Origin: Weeksellaceae bacterium
GTDB lineage: Bacteria; Bacteroidota; Bacteroidia; Flavobacteriales; Weeksellaceae
Direction of reading: 5' to 3'
Assembly: GCA_949788275.1 (NCBI GenBank)
Contig: OX460916.1
Coordinates: forward strand, 868,001 to 932,000
Length of the DNA stretch: 64,000 nt
Shown here: positions 43,434-51,277 of the stretch, piece after piece
How the letters are laid out: each line of letters opens with the position of its first letter
Numbering within the stretch: the first letter of the stretch is position 1
The notes under the pieces: generated by a model
Databases searched by the model: none
What the model was told of the DNA's origin: nothing
What the model saw: only the letters and a program-made list of their open reading frames with translations
Translations under genes and position numbers: made by a program

Positions 43434-43449
43434 ATCGCAATATTACGAT
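43434..43449. promoter_or_regulatory. ArsR operator copy 2
   Basis: ATCGCAATATTACGAT, an imperfect palindrome (ATCGyAATATTrCGAT) identical over 16 bp to the copy at 43815-43830. It lies just upstream of the DUF6428 start codon. Confidence 0.75.
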
Positions 43450-43470
43450 TGATTAGGGTGTAAAATAGGC

Positions 43471-43800
43471 TTAACAGCATTCTTGCGTGGTGAATTCCGA
43501 CGAGAAAAAGAAGTTAATTTCATTTCTTAACTCCTTCCAGACGATGGTGTCTATACAATAACAGATACGCGTGCCTTCAATAGTTCCTTTAATAATGCCA
43601 ATGTTTTTTAATTCCTTCAGATGCTGAGATATGGTTGCTTGTGCAAGTCCCAATTCCTCTACTAAATCATTGCAAATACAGGTTTGTGCTTTAAGAATAT
43701 GCTGAAGAATAGCTATTCGTGCAGGATGACCTAAAGCTTTAAAAATAATGGCCAATTTATTTTGTTCATCATTAAATATGGCGGTTTTACTTATTCCCAT
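43471..43800 (-). CDS. arsR: ArsR family As(III)-sensing repressor
   Basis: 109 residues from MGISKTAIFNDEQ; the in-frame ATG at 43821 lies inside the operator and is rejected. ArsR winged helix: FKALGHPARIAILQHILKAQ, then VEELGLAQATISQHLKELKNIGII. The As(III) site is Cys41 and Cys43 in QTCICNDL on the alpha-3 helix, as in E. coli-type ArsR; a second Cys pair ends the chain (QECC). It represses the operon until arsenite or antimonite binds. An exact repeat of its operator lies in front of its own start and in front of the DUF6428 gene. Confidence 0.93.
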   Translation of the reverse strand: MGISKTAIFNDEQNKLAIIFKALGHPARIAILQHILKAQTCICNDLVEELGLAQATISQHLKELKNIGIIKGTIEGTRICYCIDTIVWKELRNEINFFFSSEFTTQECC

Positions 43801-43814
43801 CAGGTTTATTTTAT

Positions 43815-43830
43815 ATCGCAATATTACGAT
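43815..43830. promoter_or_regulatory. ArsR operator copy 1
   Basis: ATCGCAATATTACGAT, 15-30 bp before the arsR start codon, identical to the copy at 43434-43449. Confidence 0.8.
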
Positions 43831-43893
43831 GAATAAATAAATCGAGCACTATTTTTCTTAATTTTCTTCTTTTCCATCTTGTTAACCGAATTT

Positions 43894-43986
43894 GCGTTAG
43901 GGATTGCAGCATTTGTTTGAGCTTTTTTGCGGAGGGAAACGGAGCGATAAAGCGAGTGCGAAAAGCCCGCCCCGAAGGGAACGCCC
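43894..43986 (-). repeat. Interspersed structured element, copy 5 (subtype B, compact)
   Basis: Minus-sense element: outer helix GCGTT/AACGC (plus positions 43894-43898 and 43980-43984). The second helix is CCC-TTCG-GGG, a stable UUCG-type tetraloop hairpin. The third helix is GCTTT/AAAGC. Conserved parts are CGGGCTTTTCGCACTCGC, GCTCAAACAAATGCTGCAATCCCTAACGCA with small variation. It lies just upstream of arsR. Confidence 0.7.
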
Positions 43987-44172
43987 AAAAGATAAATGCG
44001 TTAAATTTTCGTTCATTTTGATAAAAGTGGTCGATGATTTCTTTGTTGAATTGCCTTAAGTGTATTTTTATCAATTCAATGTATATGATGAATTTTTAGA
44101 TTTTTGTTTTGAGTGATATTTTGTTCAAAATCGTTAGAAACCCTTAATTTAGATGCATAAATACGATTAAAT

Positions 44173-45006
44173 ATGATGATTACAACACTTGAAGGGAGTA
44201 CATTAAGCGAAGTTACCACTGTTTTTAATGACTCTTTTGCTGATTATATATTGCCTATGCAGCTTACAGAGGAACAGTTAAGCATGAAAATGAAAACAGA
44301 CCGGGTCGATTTAAGGTATTCTGTTGGTGTAGTTGATCAAGGGGTTTTAGTGGGGTTTATTCTTCATGGCACAGACATTATCGATGGAAAAAAAGTACTT
44401 TACAATGGTGGAACAGGCGTAATACCTGCATACCGTGGACAGCGTTTGGTGGGGCAAATGTATACGTTTTTAAAGCCATTAATTAGCGATTTTGACAGTT
44501 CTATTTTAGAAGTTATCGTGGGGAATGATGCTGCTATTAAATCGTACGAGAAGGTTGGTTTTTCTATTGAACGCCAATTAAATTGTTATAAGGCCGATTT
44601 GCAACCGAAAAAAGATTCATTGTCTTTTGCCGTTACTGTTTCAAAAAACTATGATTGGGATTTGTTTCAATCGTTCTGGGACTGGAAGCCAACATGGTCT
44701 AGTACGAATGCGGCATTAAGCTTACTAGCGTCAACGAATGTTTTATTAACCATAGAGCTAGACAATAAGGTCGTAGGCTATCTTATCTACCATCCTTTAT
44801 TGAAACGTATACAACAATTTGCCGTTGCTAAAGAGACCAGAAATAGAGGGATAGCAGCTTCTTTATTCACTTATGTCGTTGAGCATTATACGACTAATCT
44901 TAGTGTTATTAATGTGGATCATACCGATGAGCAAACCAATTCTTTTTTACTGAATAGAGGGTTTGAAAAGTATATACAGCAGTATGAAATGCGATTAAAA
45001 TTTTAA
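44173..45006 (+). CDS. GNAT N-acetyltransferase with two GNAT-like halves
   Basis: 277 residues. The N-terminal half (residues 1-150) is a GNAT domain with acetyl-CoA loop VIPAYRGQRLVGQMY (Q/R-x-x-G-x-G/V type) and IVGNDAAIKSYEKVGF. The C-terminal half repeats the fold in shorter form (FAVAKETRNRGIAASLFTYV, then NSFLLNRGFEKY). Two-domain GNATs act as acetyltransferases for amines or amino acids; the substrate is unknown. It stands alone, transcribed toward the CLC-type gene. Confidence 0.85.
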   Translation: MMITTLEGSTLSEVTTVFNDSFADYILPMQLTEEQLSMKMKTDRVDLRYSVGVVDQGVLVGFILHGTDIIDGKKVLYNGGTGVIPAYRGQRLVGQMYTFLKPLISDFDSSILEVIVGNDAAIKSYEKVGFSIERQLNCYKADLQPKKDSLSFAVTVSKNYDWDLFQSFWDWKPTWSSTNAALSLLASTNVLLTIELDNKVVGYLIYHPLLKRIQQFAVAKETRNRGIAASLFTYVVEHYTTNLSVINVDHTDEQTNSFLLNRGFEKYIQQYEMRLKF

Positions 45007-45014
45007 ATCAAATT

Positions 45015-46286
45015 TTACAATAGCCATTTTCTGTTTCTAAGTAGTTGATGGCTATATATACTTGTTTTTCCAGAAAATAGATAGGCTATAAAACAAGCCA
45101 TTATAAAATACATGGCGCCTTCTAAACCAAATAATTCTATGCCCATAACACTGCAAGCAATAGGTGTATTGGTTGCGCCAGCAAATACGGCCACAAAACC
45201 CATCGCTGCTAATAGAGCAACAGGTAAGGGAAGCCATAGGGCGAGTGCACTACCCAAAGTTGCGCCTATAAAAAACAAGGGCGTTACTTCACCACCTTTG
45301 AATCCAGACCCTAAGGTGATTAAGGTAAAAAGTATTTTTAGCGCAAAGGCATAAGCGAGGGCAGGGCCTATAAACGATTGCTGGATGATGGGTATTCCCA
45401 ATCCTATGTAATCCGTATTTCCAATAACAATGGTTAGACCTAAAATACAAAAACCACCAATTACTGGTCGAAAAGGCATAAAAGCAATTGTTCTATTGAA
45501 TACTTTTGTAAGGTGATGCAGACCAAACGTAAAGGCTGCTGCGCATAAGCCAAATAGAATTCCAACGCCTATTGTGATTAAAATTGTCGAAATATGAAAG
45601 CCAGGCAAATGTTCTAGTGTAGGGTAATTGATGTGCTCTATTCCCCAGGTCTTGGTAACAAAATCGGCTACCAATGCTGTGAAAACAGCTGGTAGTAGGG
45701 TCCATAATCTACTTTTATGAATGACAAAAAATTCGAGGGCGAAGATGGCCCCTGCAAAAGGAGTCCCAAATACGGATCCAAAACCCCCAGCGACTGCTAA
45801 TGTTAATAATATTTTTCGTTCTGAGGGCGTTAATTGGAATGGTTTTGTTAATTGATCAGCAATTGCTCCTGCCATTTGCAAGGCGGTGCCTTCACGTCCT
45901 GCCGAACCACCCAATAAATGCGTTATCAAAGTACCCAATACAATAAAGGGAGCCATTTTAAATGGAATTATACAATCGGTTGGTTGGTTATACGCGTCAA
46001 TTAGGGCATTATTGCCTGCTTTTACTTCTTGGCCAAAGTAGTGGTACAATACCCCAACACTTAAACCGCCCAATGGCAATAACCAAATCAACCAATGATG
46101 CTCTATACGATAAGACGTTACTGTGTCTAAACTTGCTAAAAACAGGGCTGAACCTGTCCCAATCGATAGGGCAATTAGTAGGCTAAGGATGATCCATTTT
46201 ACGACCAATACCCAATAATATCTTGCTGATTGAACACGATGGTTCATTTTGTTTTGAAAGAAGTTAGTTCGCTGATTTTTTGACAT
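45015..46286 (-). CDS. CLC-F type fluoride/proton antiporter
   Basis: 423 residues, CLC fold with about ten membrane helices. The CLC selectivity motif GSGIP is GNN (residues 91-93, KAGNNALIDA), which is the mark of the fluoride-selective CLC-F branch. The gating motif is GREGT (130-134, GGSAGREGTALQM), again the CLC-F form instead of GREGP. GSGFKGGEVTPLFFIGA is the later pore helix. The gene is preceded by a fluoride riboswitch on the same strand, which gives independent support. It should expel fluoride from the cytosol in exchange for protons. Confidence 0.92.
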   Translation of the reverse strand: MSKNQRTNFFQNKMNHRVQSARYYWVLVVKWIILSLLIALSIGTGSALFLASLDTVTSYRIEHHWLIWLLPLGGLSVGVLYHYFGQEVKAGNNALIDAYNQPTDCIIPFKMAPFIVLGTLITHLLGGSAGREGTALQMAGAIADQLTKPFQLTPSERKILLTLAVAGGFGSVFGTPFAGAIFALEFFVIHKSRLWTLLPAVFTALVADFVTKTWGIEHINYPTLEHLPGFHISTILITIGVGILFGLCAAAFTFGLHHLTKVFNRTIAFMPFRPVIGGFCILGLTIVIGNTDYIGLGIPIIQQSFIGPALAYAFALKILFTLITLGSGFKGGEVTPLFFIGATLGSALALWLPLPVALLAAMGFVAVFAGATNTPIACSVMGIELFGLEGAMYFIMACFIAYLFSGKTSIYSHQLLRNRKWLL

Positions 46287-46292
46287 AGTTTT

Positions 46293-46324
46293 CCTGATTA
46301 AATGGACTTATTTAATTAATCAGG
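46293..46324 (-). promoter_or_regulatory. Expression platform of the fluoride riboswitch
   Basis: CCTGATTAA (46316-46324 as plus TTAATCAGG) pairs with TTAATCAGG (46293-46301 as plus CCTGATTAA), a perfect 9-bp stem. The first arm overlaps the 3' end of the aptamer and the second ends 6 nt before the CLC-F start codon, so ligand binding can free the translation start region. Confidence 0.65.
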
Positions 46325-46380
46325 CGTCATCAGCTCGTTAAAGCGGTTGGGGAAGGAAGAACACCATTTCCTTTCGAAAT
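46321..46380 (-). promoter_or_regulatory. Fluoride riboswitch (crcB motif)
   Basis: Minus-sense leader of the CLC-F gene. It has AAGGAA-ATGGTGTTC-TTCCTT, then CAACCGCT, a short loop, and AGCTGATGACGCCTG. This order (P2 hairpin with ATGG and TTC, AACCGC, GCTGATG-CGCC) is the crcB fluoride-aptamer consensus. GGTGT can pair with ACGCC as the pseudoknot. It lies between the MFS gene and the CLC-F gene. Confidence 0.88.
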
Positions 46381-46431
46381 ACAAAATTACATCTTTTTTC
46401 GAAATATAAAGCCTTATCAAGGATAAACGTT

Positions 46432-47577
46432 TTATTGAGCAACAGCTTTTTGTATTTTCCAATAACTTATCACAAAGGCAATTATGCTGAATGCTGTATA
46501 AACAATAGCTAGAGAGCCTACACAAGAACTTAAGGATAAACCTAAGCCGATGAGTAAATAATAGAGGAGCCCAAATAATGCACCTGCCGAACCCCTATGG
46601 TTTTCATAATCCATCAATGCCTGACTAAGAATGGCTGGTATGGCCATACCAAAAGCTGTAACAACCCCAATAATTGGAATTAAAAAAGTTAGTTCTTCTT
46701 GGGTGAAAAATAATAGTAGGCTTGAAAAAACAGCTAAAATACTGGCTATTTGAATAATTTTATGGGCTGTAAAATTAAGACTAATTAATCGTTTATTGAT
46801 GCTACTACCTAGGAATGATCCAATGGCTAAAATAATTCCACTGTATCCATACAAGTTTAGTGAAACTCCGTTTTTATCGAAAATAAAAGGGGCAAAGGCA
46901 TAGTAGTTGAAAAGTAAAACATTGAAGCACATGACTAAAATGGCTGATCTCCATATAGCTTTATCGGTGATCATGGTCTTAGCCAAAGCGAAAATTTGTG
47001 GAATACTAATGGGGATTTCACCCGTCTTTTTTGTTTCGACTAAACTGACCCATGAACGCCAAAATAAAAATAAACCCAAGATGAACAACAAGGAAAATAA
47101 ACCTTTATACCCAAAAAACAGAACCAGTATACTACCACAAAAAAGACCTATAACAGGGCTAATTGATAAAGCAATCCCCATTGTGGAGAATACTTTATTT
47201 AATTCTATTTTGGTATATTGATCTCGTAGAATGGTTTGGGTAATTACAGAACCTACGGCGATTCCAAATGCACTGATTAATCGTGCGACCAAAATAATTT
47301 CAAAATTGGGTGCGGCCAATGCTATACCACTTCCTACTATATAGATAAACAAGCCAAGGAGCATCGTGTTTCTTCGGCCAATTCGATCGCTTAGAATTCC
47401 CCAGAAAACAACGCCAAACGCAAAAGCGGTGAAATATAAGCTAATGGTTAAAAGCGTTTTCTCTTGAGAAATCTGAAATGCTTTAGCGATGTGAGGCAAC
47501 CCAGGGCTGTAGATGGTTTCTACAAATTGCGGAAACATTATTAAAAGAATTAACAATGTAAGATTCATTTTCTTCAT
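46432..47577 (-). CDS. MFS multidrug-type exporter (Bcr/CflA-like)
   Basis: 381 residues with about 12 membrane helices. Starts MKKMNLTLLILLIMFPQFVETIYSPGLPHIAKAF, where the Y-x-P-x-L/M-P start is typical of the Bcr/CflA drug-resistance group. Loop 2-3 motif WGILSDRIGRRNTMLLG and the TM5 motif ISPVIGLFCGSIL are present. It should pump small drugs or metabolites out with protons. The divergent araC-like gene, 78 bp away, is its probable regulator. The fluoride riboswitch lies downstream of it and belongs to the next gene. Confidence 0.88.
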   Translation of the reverse strand: MKKMNLTLLILLIMFPQFVETIYSPGLPHIAKAFQISQEKTLLTISLYFTAFAFGVVFWGILSDRIGRRNTMLLGLFIYIVGSGIALAAPNFEIILVARLISAFGIAVGSVITQTILRDQYTKIELNKVFSTMGIALSISPVIGLFCGSILVLFFGYKGLFSLLFILGLFLFWRSWVSLVETKKTGEIPISIPQIFALAKTMITDKAIWRSAILVMCFNVLLFNYYAFAPFIFDKNGVSLNLYGYSGIILAIGSFLGSSINKRLISLNFTAHKIIQIASILAVFSSLLLFFTQEELTFLIPIIGVVTAFGMAIPAILSQALMDYENHRGSAGALFGLLYYLLIGLGLSLSSCVGSLAIVYTAFSIIAFVISYWKIQKAVAQ

Positions 47578-47655
47578 CTTTTTTTTGCAAAGTTCTCACC
47601 AAATGGTATTATCTTACTATCGTTATAGAATCAATTAATATCATTATACAGACAA

Positions 47656-48426
47656 ATGGCATTTATTAGCAGCGAAACAGTTTTCAATCCAGATGATTTC
47701 AACCTAGATGTTATTGGAATTGCCTCCGATTTAGTCCTTCACGACTCGGGAGATCATCTACATCATACAAAAGCTCAAATACTGTATGCTCCTTCAGGCT
47801 GTATGACAGTTCATACGGCAAATCAATACCTCGTTTTACCACCTTCTCGGCTATTGTGTATCCCTGTTGGTGTTCAGCATCGGGTTTATTTTCGAAATGT
47901 TGTTGCCTATCGGTCTATCTATTTTAAAACATCTTGTCGTCCAAAATTATTATCAACACTAAAAGTCCTCACCATTAACCCACTTCTGCGTGAATTAATT
48001 GAACGAATTTGTCATTGGGAATGGGAGGACTTAGACACTCCTCAGCAATCTTTGCTAGCTGTTTTTTGGGATGAGTTAATCCAGGCCTCTCAAAATAATT
48101 TAATACTCCCTTTACCAACTGATTTCCGCTTGCAAAAAGTAATTTCGCTATGGTCAGACAATGATCAATTACCTCCTTATTTAAAAGAGTTGGCCCATCA
48201 AGTAGGGGCTAGTGAAAAAACAATTAGTCGAATTTTTAAAAAAGAAACCGGTTTATCCTACCAGGACTGGCGTTTACAATGGCGTCTACAGCGTTCAATA
48301 GAGCTAATGGCTGAAGGTAATAATGTTGGTGAAACCGCGACTGAATTGGCTTTCTCTTCTGATTCTGCATTTATTGACTTTTTTAAAAAACAAACCGGTT
48401 TAACGCCAACTCATTATTTTAAATAA
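47656..48426 (+). CDS. AraC family regulator with cupin sensor
   Basis: 256 residues. The N-terminal cupin (HLHHTKAQILYAPSGCMTVHT, LCIPVGVQHRVYF) keeps a His-His cluster and the C-terminal AraC domain has two HTH units (YLKELAHQVGASEKTISRIFKKETGLS; VGETATELAFSSDSAFIDFFKK). It is divergent from the MFS exporter and so is the likely activator of that gene. Its 3' end overlaps the convergent esterase gene by 13 bp. Confidence 0.9.
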   Translation: MAFISSETVFNPDDFNLDVIGIASDLVLHDSGDHLHHTKAQILYAPSGCMTVHTANQYLVLPPSRLLCIPVGVQHRVYFRNVVAYRSIYFKTSCRPKLLSTLKVLTINPLLRELIERICHWEWEDLDTPQQSLLAVFWDELIQASQNNLILPLPTDFRLQKVISLWSDNDQLPPYLKELAHQVGASEKTISRIFKKETGLSYQDWRLQWRLQRSIELMAEGNNVGETATELAFSSDSAFIDFFKKQTGLTPTHYFK

Positions 48427-49235
48427 ACATTAAAAAGGGATAATTGCTGTTCCAATGCAAACGACCAGTAGGTTGTGGTATGTCCTCCAGGTTGTTCAAT
48501 ATAGGTATGTGTAATATTGTTTTTCACCAATTGATGATGGAGAAAGCGATTTTCTTCTAAAAAAGGATCATCCGTTCCGCAATCAAAAAGAATTCTTTGT
48601 TTACTCGTTTTAAACAATGGAATTTGCTCAACAATGCGATAGGTCGCCCAGTTATTTTTAGCCTTTCCCAGAATAGCCTCTACCTGATAGTCTTTCCCAT
48701 AATCTGAAAAATCCATGGCACCACAAACACTGCCAATAATGCCAAAAGTATCTTGATGATGTAACCCAATCCATAGGGCTCCATAGCCACCCATACTCCA
48801 GCCTAGAATACCACGCTGATTTACGGTTTTTCGAGTGTTATACCGTTTATCAATAGCATCAACTAATTCTTCGGCAATATATGTTTCATAAGAAGAGTTA
48901 TTGTTAAGTGGACTATCTAAATACCAACTATTGTAATTTCCATCCACTAACACGTAAATTGTTTTATACCTATCGGCTTGTTCAAGTAGACTGGGTAAAT
49001 CTGTAGAAAGTGTGCGCTCAGGATTTCCACTATAACCGTGTAAAATATAAACTGTCGGAAAATCTTTTTGGGTAGAATCATCGGGTAATACAACAACTAC
49101 AGCACTCTCTTTTTGCATACGTTCACTAAATACGTGAATACGCTCAATCGTTGCTGCTGAAACTTGCTGGGAATCTAAAAATGAGGTCATAAAAAAACTG
49201 AATAATGCAATGCAACGGTAATGTAAATTGTTCAT
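48414..49235 (-). CDS. Exported esterase D/antigen 85-like hydrolase
   Basis: 273 residues with a signal peptide (residues 1-28, QQVSAA). Esterase D family alpha/beta hydrolase: TVYILHGYSGNPERTL near the oxyanion, nucleophile elbow GWSMGGYGALW (Ser), catalytic Asp in FDCGTDDPFLEENR, and His in PGGHTTTYW. The family splits formyl-, acetyl- or feruloyl esters and trehalose esters. Secretion suggests the target is a polymer-linked or extracellular ester. Confidence 0.9.
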   Translation of the reverse strand: MNNLHYRCIALFSFFMTSFLDSQQVSAATIERIHVFSERMQKESAVVVVLPDDSTQKDFPTVYILHGYSGNPERTLSTDLPSLLEQADRYKTIYVLVDGNYNSWYLDSPLNNNSSYETYIAEELVDAIDKRYNTRKTVNQRGILGWSMGGYGALWIGLHHQDTFGIIGSVCGAMDFSDYGKDYQVEAILGKAKNNWATYRIVEQIPLFKTSKQRILFDCGTDDPFLEENRFLHHQLVKNNITHTYIEQPGGHTTTYWSFALEQQLSLFNVYLK

Positions 49236-49320
49236 AATGGGTGATTTTATATATAAATTAGTTTATAGTTCAAAAATCAGCAAATTTTAAAACGCTTACA
49301 TCAACATAGGTTGATGCTTC

Positions 49321-49890
49321 TTAAAAAAGTTCTTTTCGAATACGACTGAGTTGAGTTGGTGTAATTCCCAAAGCTGACGCAATATGATGTTGCTTTACCC
49401 GAAGAAGTAATGTAGGATTGTCGTCGAGCCACTTGATGTAACGAGTCTTGGCTGTTTCATGTTTTAAGAAAATTTCAGAAGGCTCTTTATCTACCACCCA
49501 GTTTTTCTCTAAATAGTTAATATGAAATATAGCAATATCGTGATTTTTTAACATTAATTCCCGAAAAGCATGAGCCGGTAAAACGGTTATCTCACAGTCT
49601 TCCAGTACTTCAATCGCAAAAATACTTGGTTGTTGGGTAATGATGGACGCTGTAGAAGCTACAAAACTATTTTCTGTGAAAAATCGTTTAATAACTTGGT
49701 CTCCTTCTGGTGAAATATAATAATAAGCGACCAAACCTTTTTTTAGAAAGTAGTAAGAATTTGCAATTTCACCAATCCTTATTAGATGCTCGCCTTTCGA
49801 ATAGCTTTTATTTTGCACTAATTGATTAACCATCTTTCTACTGTCGGCTGAAAGAGAGTGATAAGTTTCAAAAAAGTCTACTATTTCCAT
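49321..49890 (-). CDS. Crp/Fnr family regulator (second)
   Basis: 189 residues. cNMP-like barrel at residues 20-120 (EHLIRIGEIANSYYFLKKGLVAYYYI, GDQVIKRFFTENSFVAS) and a C-terminal winged helix (VKQHHIASALGITPTQLSRIRKEL). It has no Fnr Cys cluster. The C-terminus closely parallels the Crp-like protein encoded at 36.8 kb, including the SRxRKE end. Role unknown; the neighbouring esterase could be a target. Confidence 0.87.
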   Translation of the reverse strand: MEIVDFFETYHSLSADSRKMVNQLVQNKSYSKGEHLIRIGEIANSYYFLKKGLVAYYYISPEGDQVIKRFFTENSFVASTASIITQQPSIFAIEVLEDCEITVLPAHAFRELMLKNHDIAIFHINYLEKNWVVDKEPSEIFLKHETAKTRYIKWLDDNPTLLLRVKQHHIASALGITPTQLSRIRKELF

Positions 49891-49951
49891 TCGTTAAGAT
49901 TCATATACACAAAGATACTTTTTTATCGGATGATACGATTTATCTTTTATG

Positions 49952-50045
49952 GGGCGGCCGCTGCGCGCCGGGCTTTCCGCACTCGCTTTTTAGCGCCGTT
50001 TCACTTTGCCAAAAAGCTCAAACAATCGCTGCAATCCCTGCCGCA
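49952..50045 (+). repeat. Interspersed structured element, copy 6 (subtype B)
   Basis: Outer helix GCGGC (49954-49958) / GCCGC (50040-50044). The second helix is formed by the GGCCGCTGCGCGCC segment. The third helix is GCTTTTT (49985-49991) / AAAAAGC (50011-50017). Conserved parts are CGGGCTTTCCGCACTCGC, GCTCAAACAATCGCTGCAATC, CCTGCCGCA. The 5' end is almost identical to copy 1. Confidence 0.7.
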
Positions 50046-50239
50046 GATTTCGGTTTTTAATCATTAAAAAGAAATTTTTAAGCCGAATATAATTGAAGAC
50101 TGTTCAAGAAATTTTGATGTAGAATCATTTTACTCATTCATTTTTTTATCGACTCAACCAATTTTTAATATAAAATATTTTCATGTTTTTAGATTTTTAT
50201 TTAAATTTAAAAATCTAGTAATCAGTAATCTATATTGTT

Positions 50240-51244
50240 TTGTCTAAGTATATTGATCCGCTTGTCGATTTTTCTTTTAAAAAATTATTCGGATCAGAAC
50301 CGAATAAAGATTTGCTGATTTCACTGTTAAATTCGATTTTTCATGAAAAGAAAACGATCACAGAGGTGGTATTTAGTAAAAATGAATATGTCGGTGATCA
50401 TAAAGATATTGGAGCAGTCATATTCGATTTAGTTTGTATTGATGAATCTGGAGAGCATTTTTTAATCGAAGTTCAACGAAGAAATCAAAAAAACTTAGAA
50501 AACAGAATGTTGTACTATGGAAGTAAATTAATCTCAGACCAAGCTCCTAAAGGTAAACGGAGTGTGTGGGATTACCAATTTAAAGAGGTAAATGTAGTTG
50601 TTTTAATGGATGGATTTACCCTTTTTGAAAACTATCCAGGGTATTATCATAAAATAAATTTATGTCACACGAATGGCCGAGTGGTTAATGAAAAACTAGG
50701 GTTTGTTTACATCGAATTAAAGCGGTTTAATAAACAGTCACATGAATTAAAAACGAACCTAGACCAATGGCTTTTTGTATTGAAGAATTTATCTGAATTA
50801 GAAGAACTACCACATTTTTTAAACAAATCAATGTTTGAAAAACTATTTGATATAGCTCAATTTATTAATTTAACAAAAAACGAACAAATTATGTACGATG
50901 TCGATTTAAAAAGAAGATGGGATAGTATAAATATTATGAATTATGCAATCAATGAAGGACTTGAAAAAGGACTAAAACAAGGACTTGAACAAGGGCTACA
51001 AGAAGGATTAGAGCAAGGATTAGAGCAAGGATTAGAGCAAGGATTAAAACAAGGATTAGAACAAGGGCTACAAGAAGGATTAGAACAAGGTCTCGAGCAA
51101 GGGATACAGGAAGGAATGTATAAAAGTCTAGGAAAAGTAGTCCGTAATTTAATTAAAGATGCTCGTTATACAGATAACGAAATTTGCGAAATTGCCGATG
51201 TCACATTTGCTTTTATTGAAAAAATAAGATCAGAGTTCGATTAA
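50240..51244 (+). CDS. Rpn family PD-(D/E)XK nuclease with C-terminal tandem repeat
   Basis: 334 residues, TTG start (50240). Recombination-promoting nuclease (RpnA/transposase_31-like) family: FSFKKLFGSEPNKDLL, KDIGAVIFDLVCIDESGEHFLIEVQ (the D...ExQ variant of the PD-(D/E)XK core), RMLYYGSKLISDQ. Residues about 239-292 consist of a four-residue repeat of the form GLxQ/GLxE that comes from a 12-bp DNA repeat. The last 40 residues fold separately. Rpn proteins include toxic nucleases whose C-terminal part, made from an internal start, acts as an inhibitor. In-frame ATGs at 50891 and 50936 are candidate internal starts here. Confidence 0.85.
   Translation: MSKYIDPLVDFSFKKLFGSEPNKDLLISLLNSIFHEKKTITEVVFSKNEYVGDHKDIGAVIFDLVCIDESGEHFLIEVQRRNQKNLENRMLYYGSKLISDQAPKGKRSVWDYQFKEVNVVVLMDGFTLFENYPGYYHKINLCHTNGRVVNEKLGFVYIELKRFNKQSHELKTNLDQWLFVLKNLSELEELPHFLNKSMFEKLFDIAQFINLTKNEQIMYDVDLKRRWDSINIMNYAINEGLEKGLKQGLEQGLQEGLEQGLEQGLEQGLKQGLEQGLQEGLEQGLEQGIQEGMYKSLGKVVRNLIKDARYTDNEICEIADVTFAFIEKIRSEFD
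50956..51116 (+). repeat. 12-bp coding tandem repeat in the rpn gene
   Basis: About 13 units of a 12-bp motif (GGAYTNGARCAA-like) that encode GLEQ, with a 36-bp higher-order unit visible twice. Being a multiple of three, changes in copy number would keep the frame. Confidence 0.85.
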
Positions 51245-51277
51245 ATCTTTCTTTTGGACCTATTAACTTGTTGCTAA

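Noticed and set aside
50956-51116. CRISPR array or minisatellite outside genes
   Set aside because: The 12-bp repeats have no spacers and are in frame within the rpn coding sequence.
50240-51244. Transposon
   Set aside because: Rpn proteins are called putative transposases, but no terminal inverted repeats or target duplications are visible around this gene.
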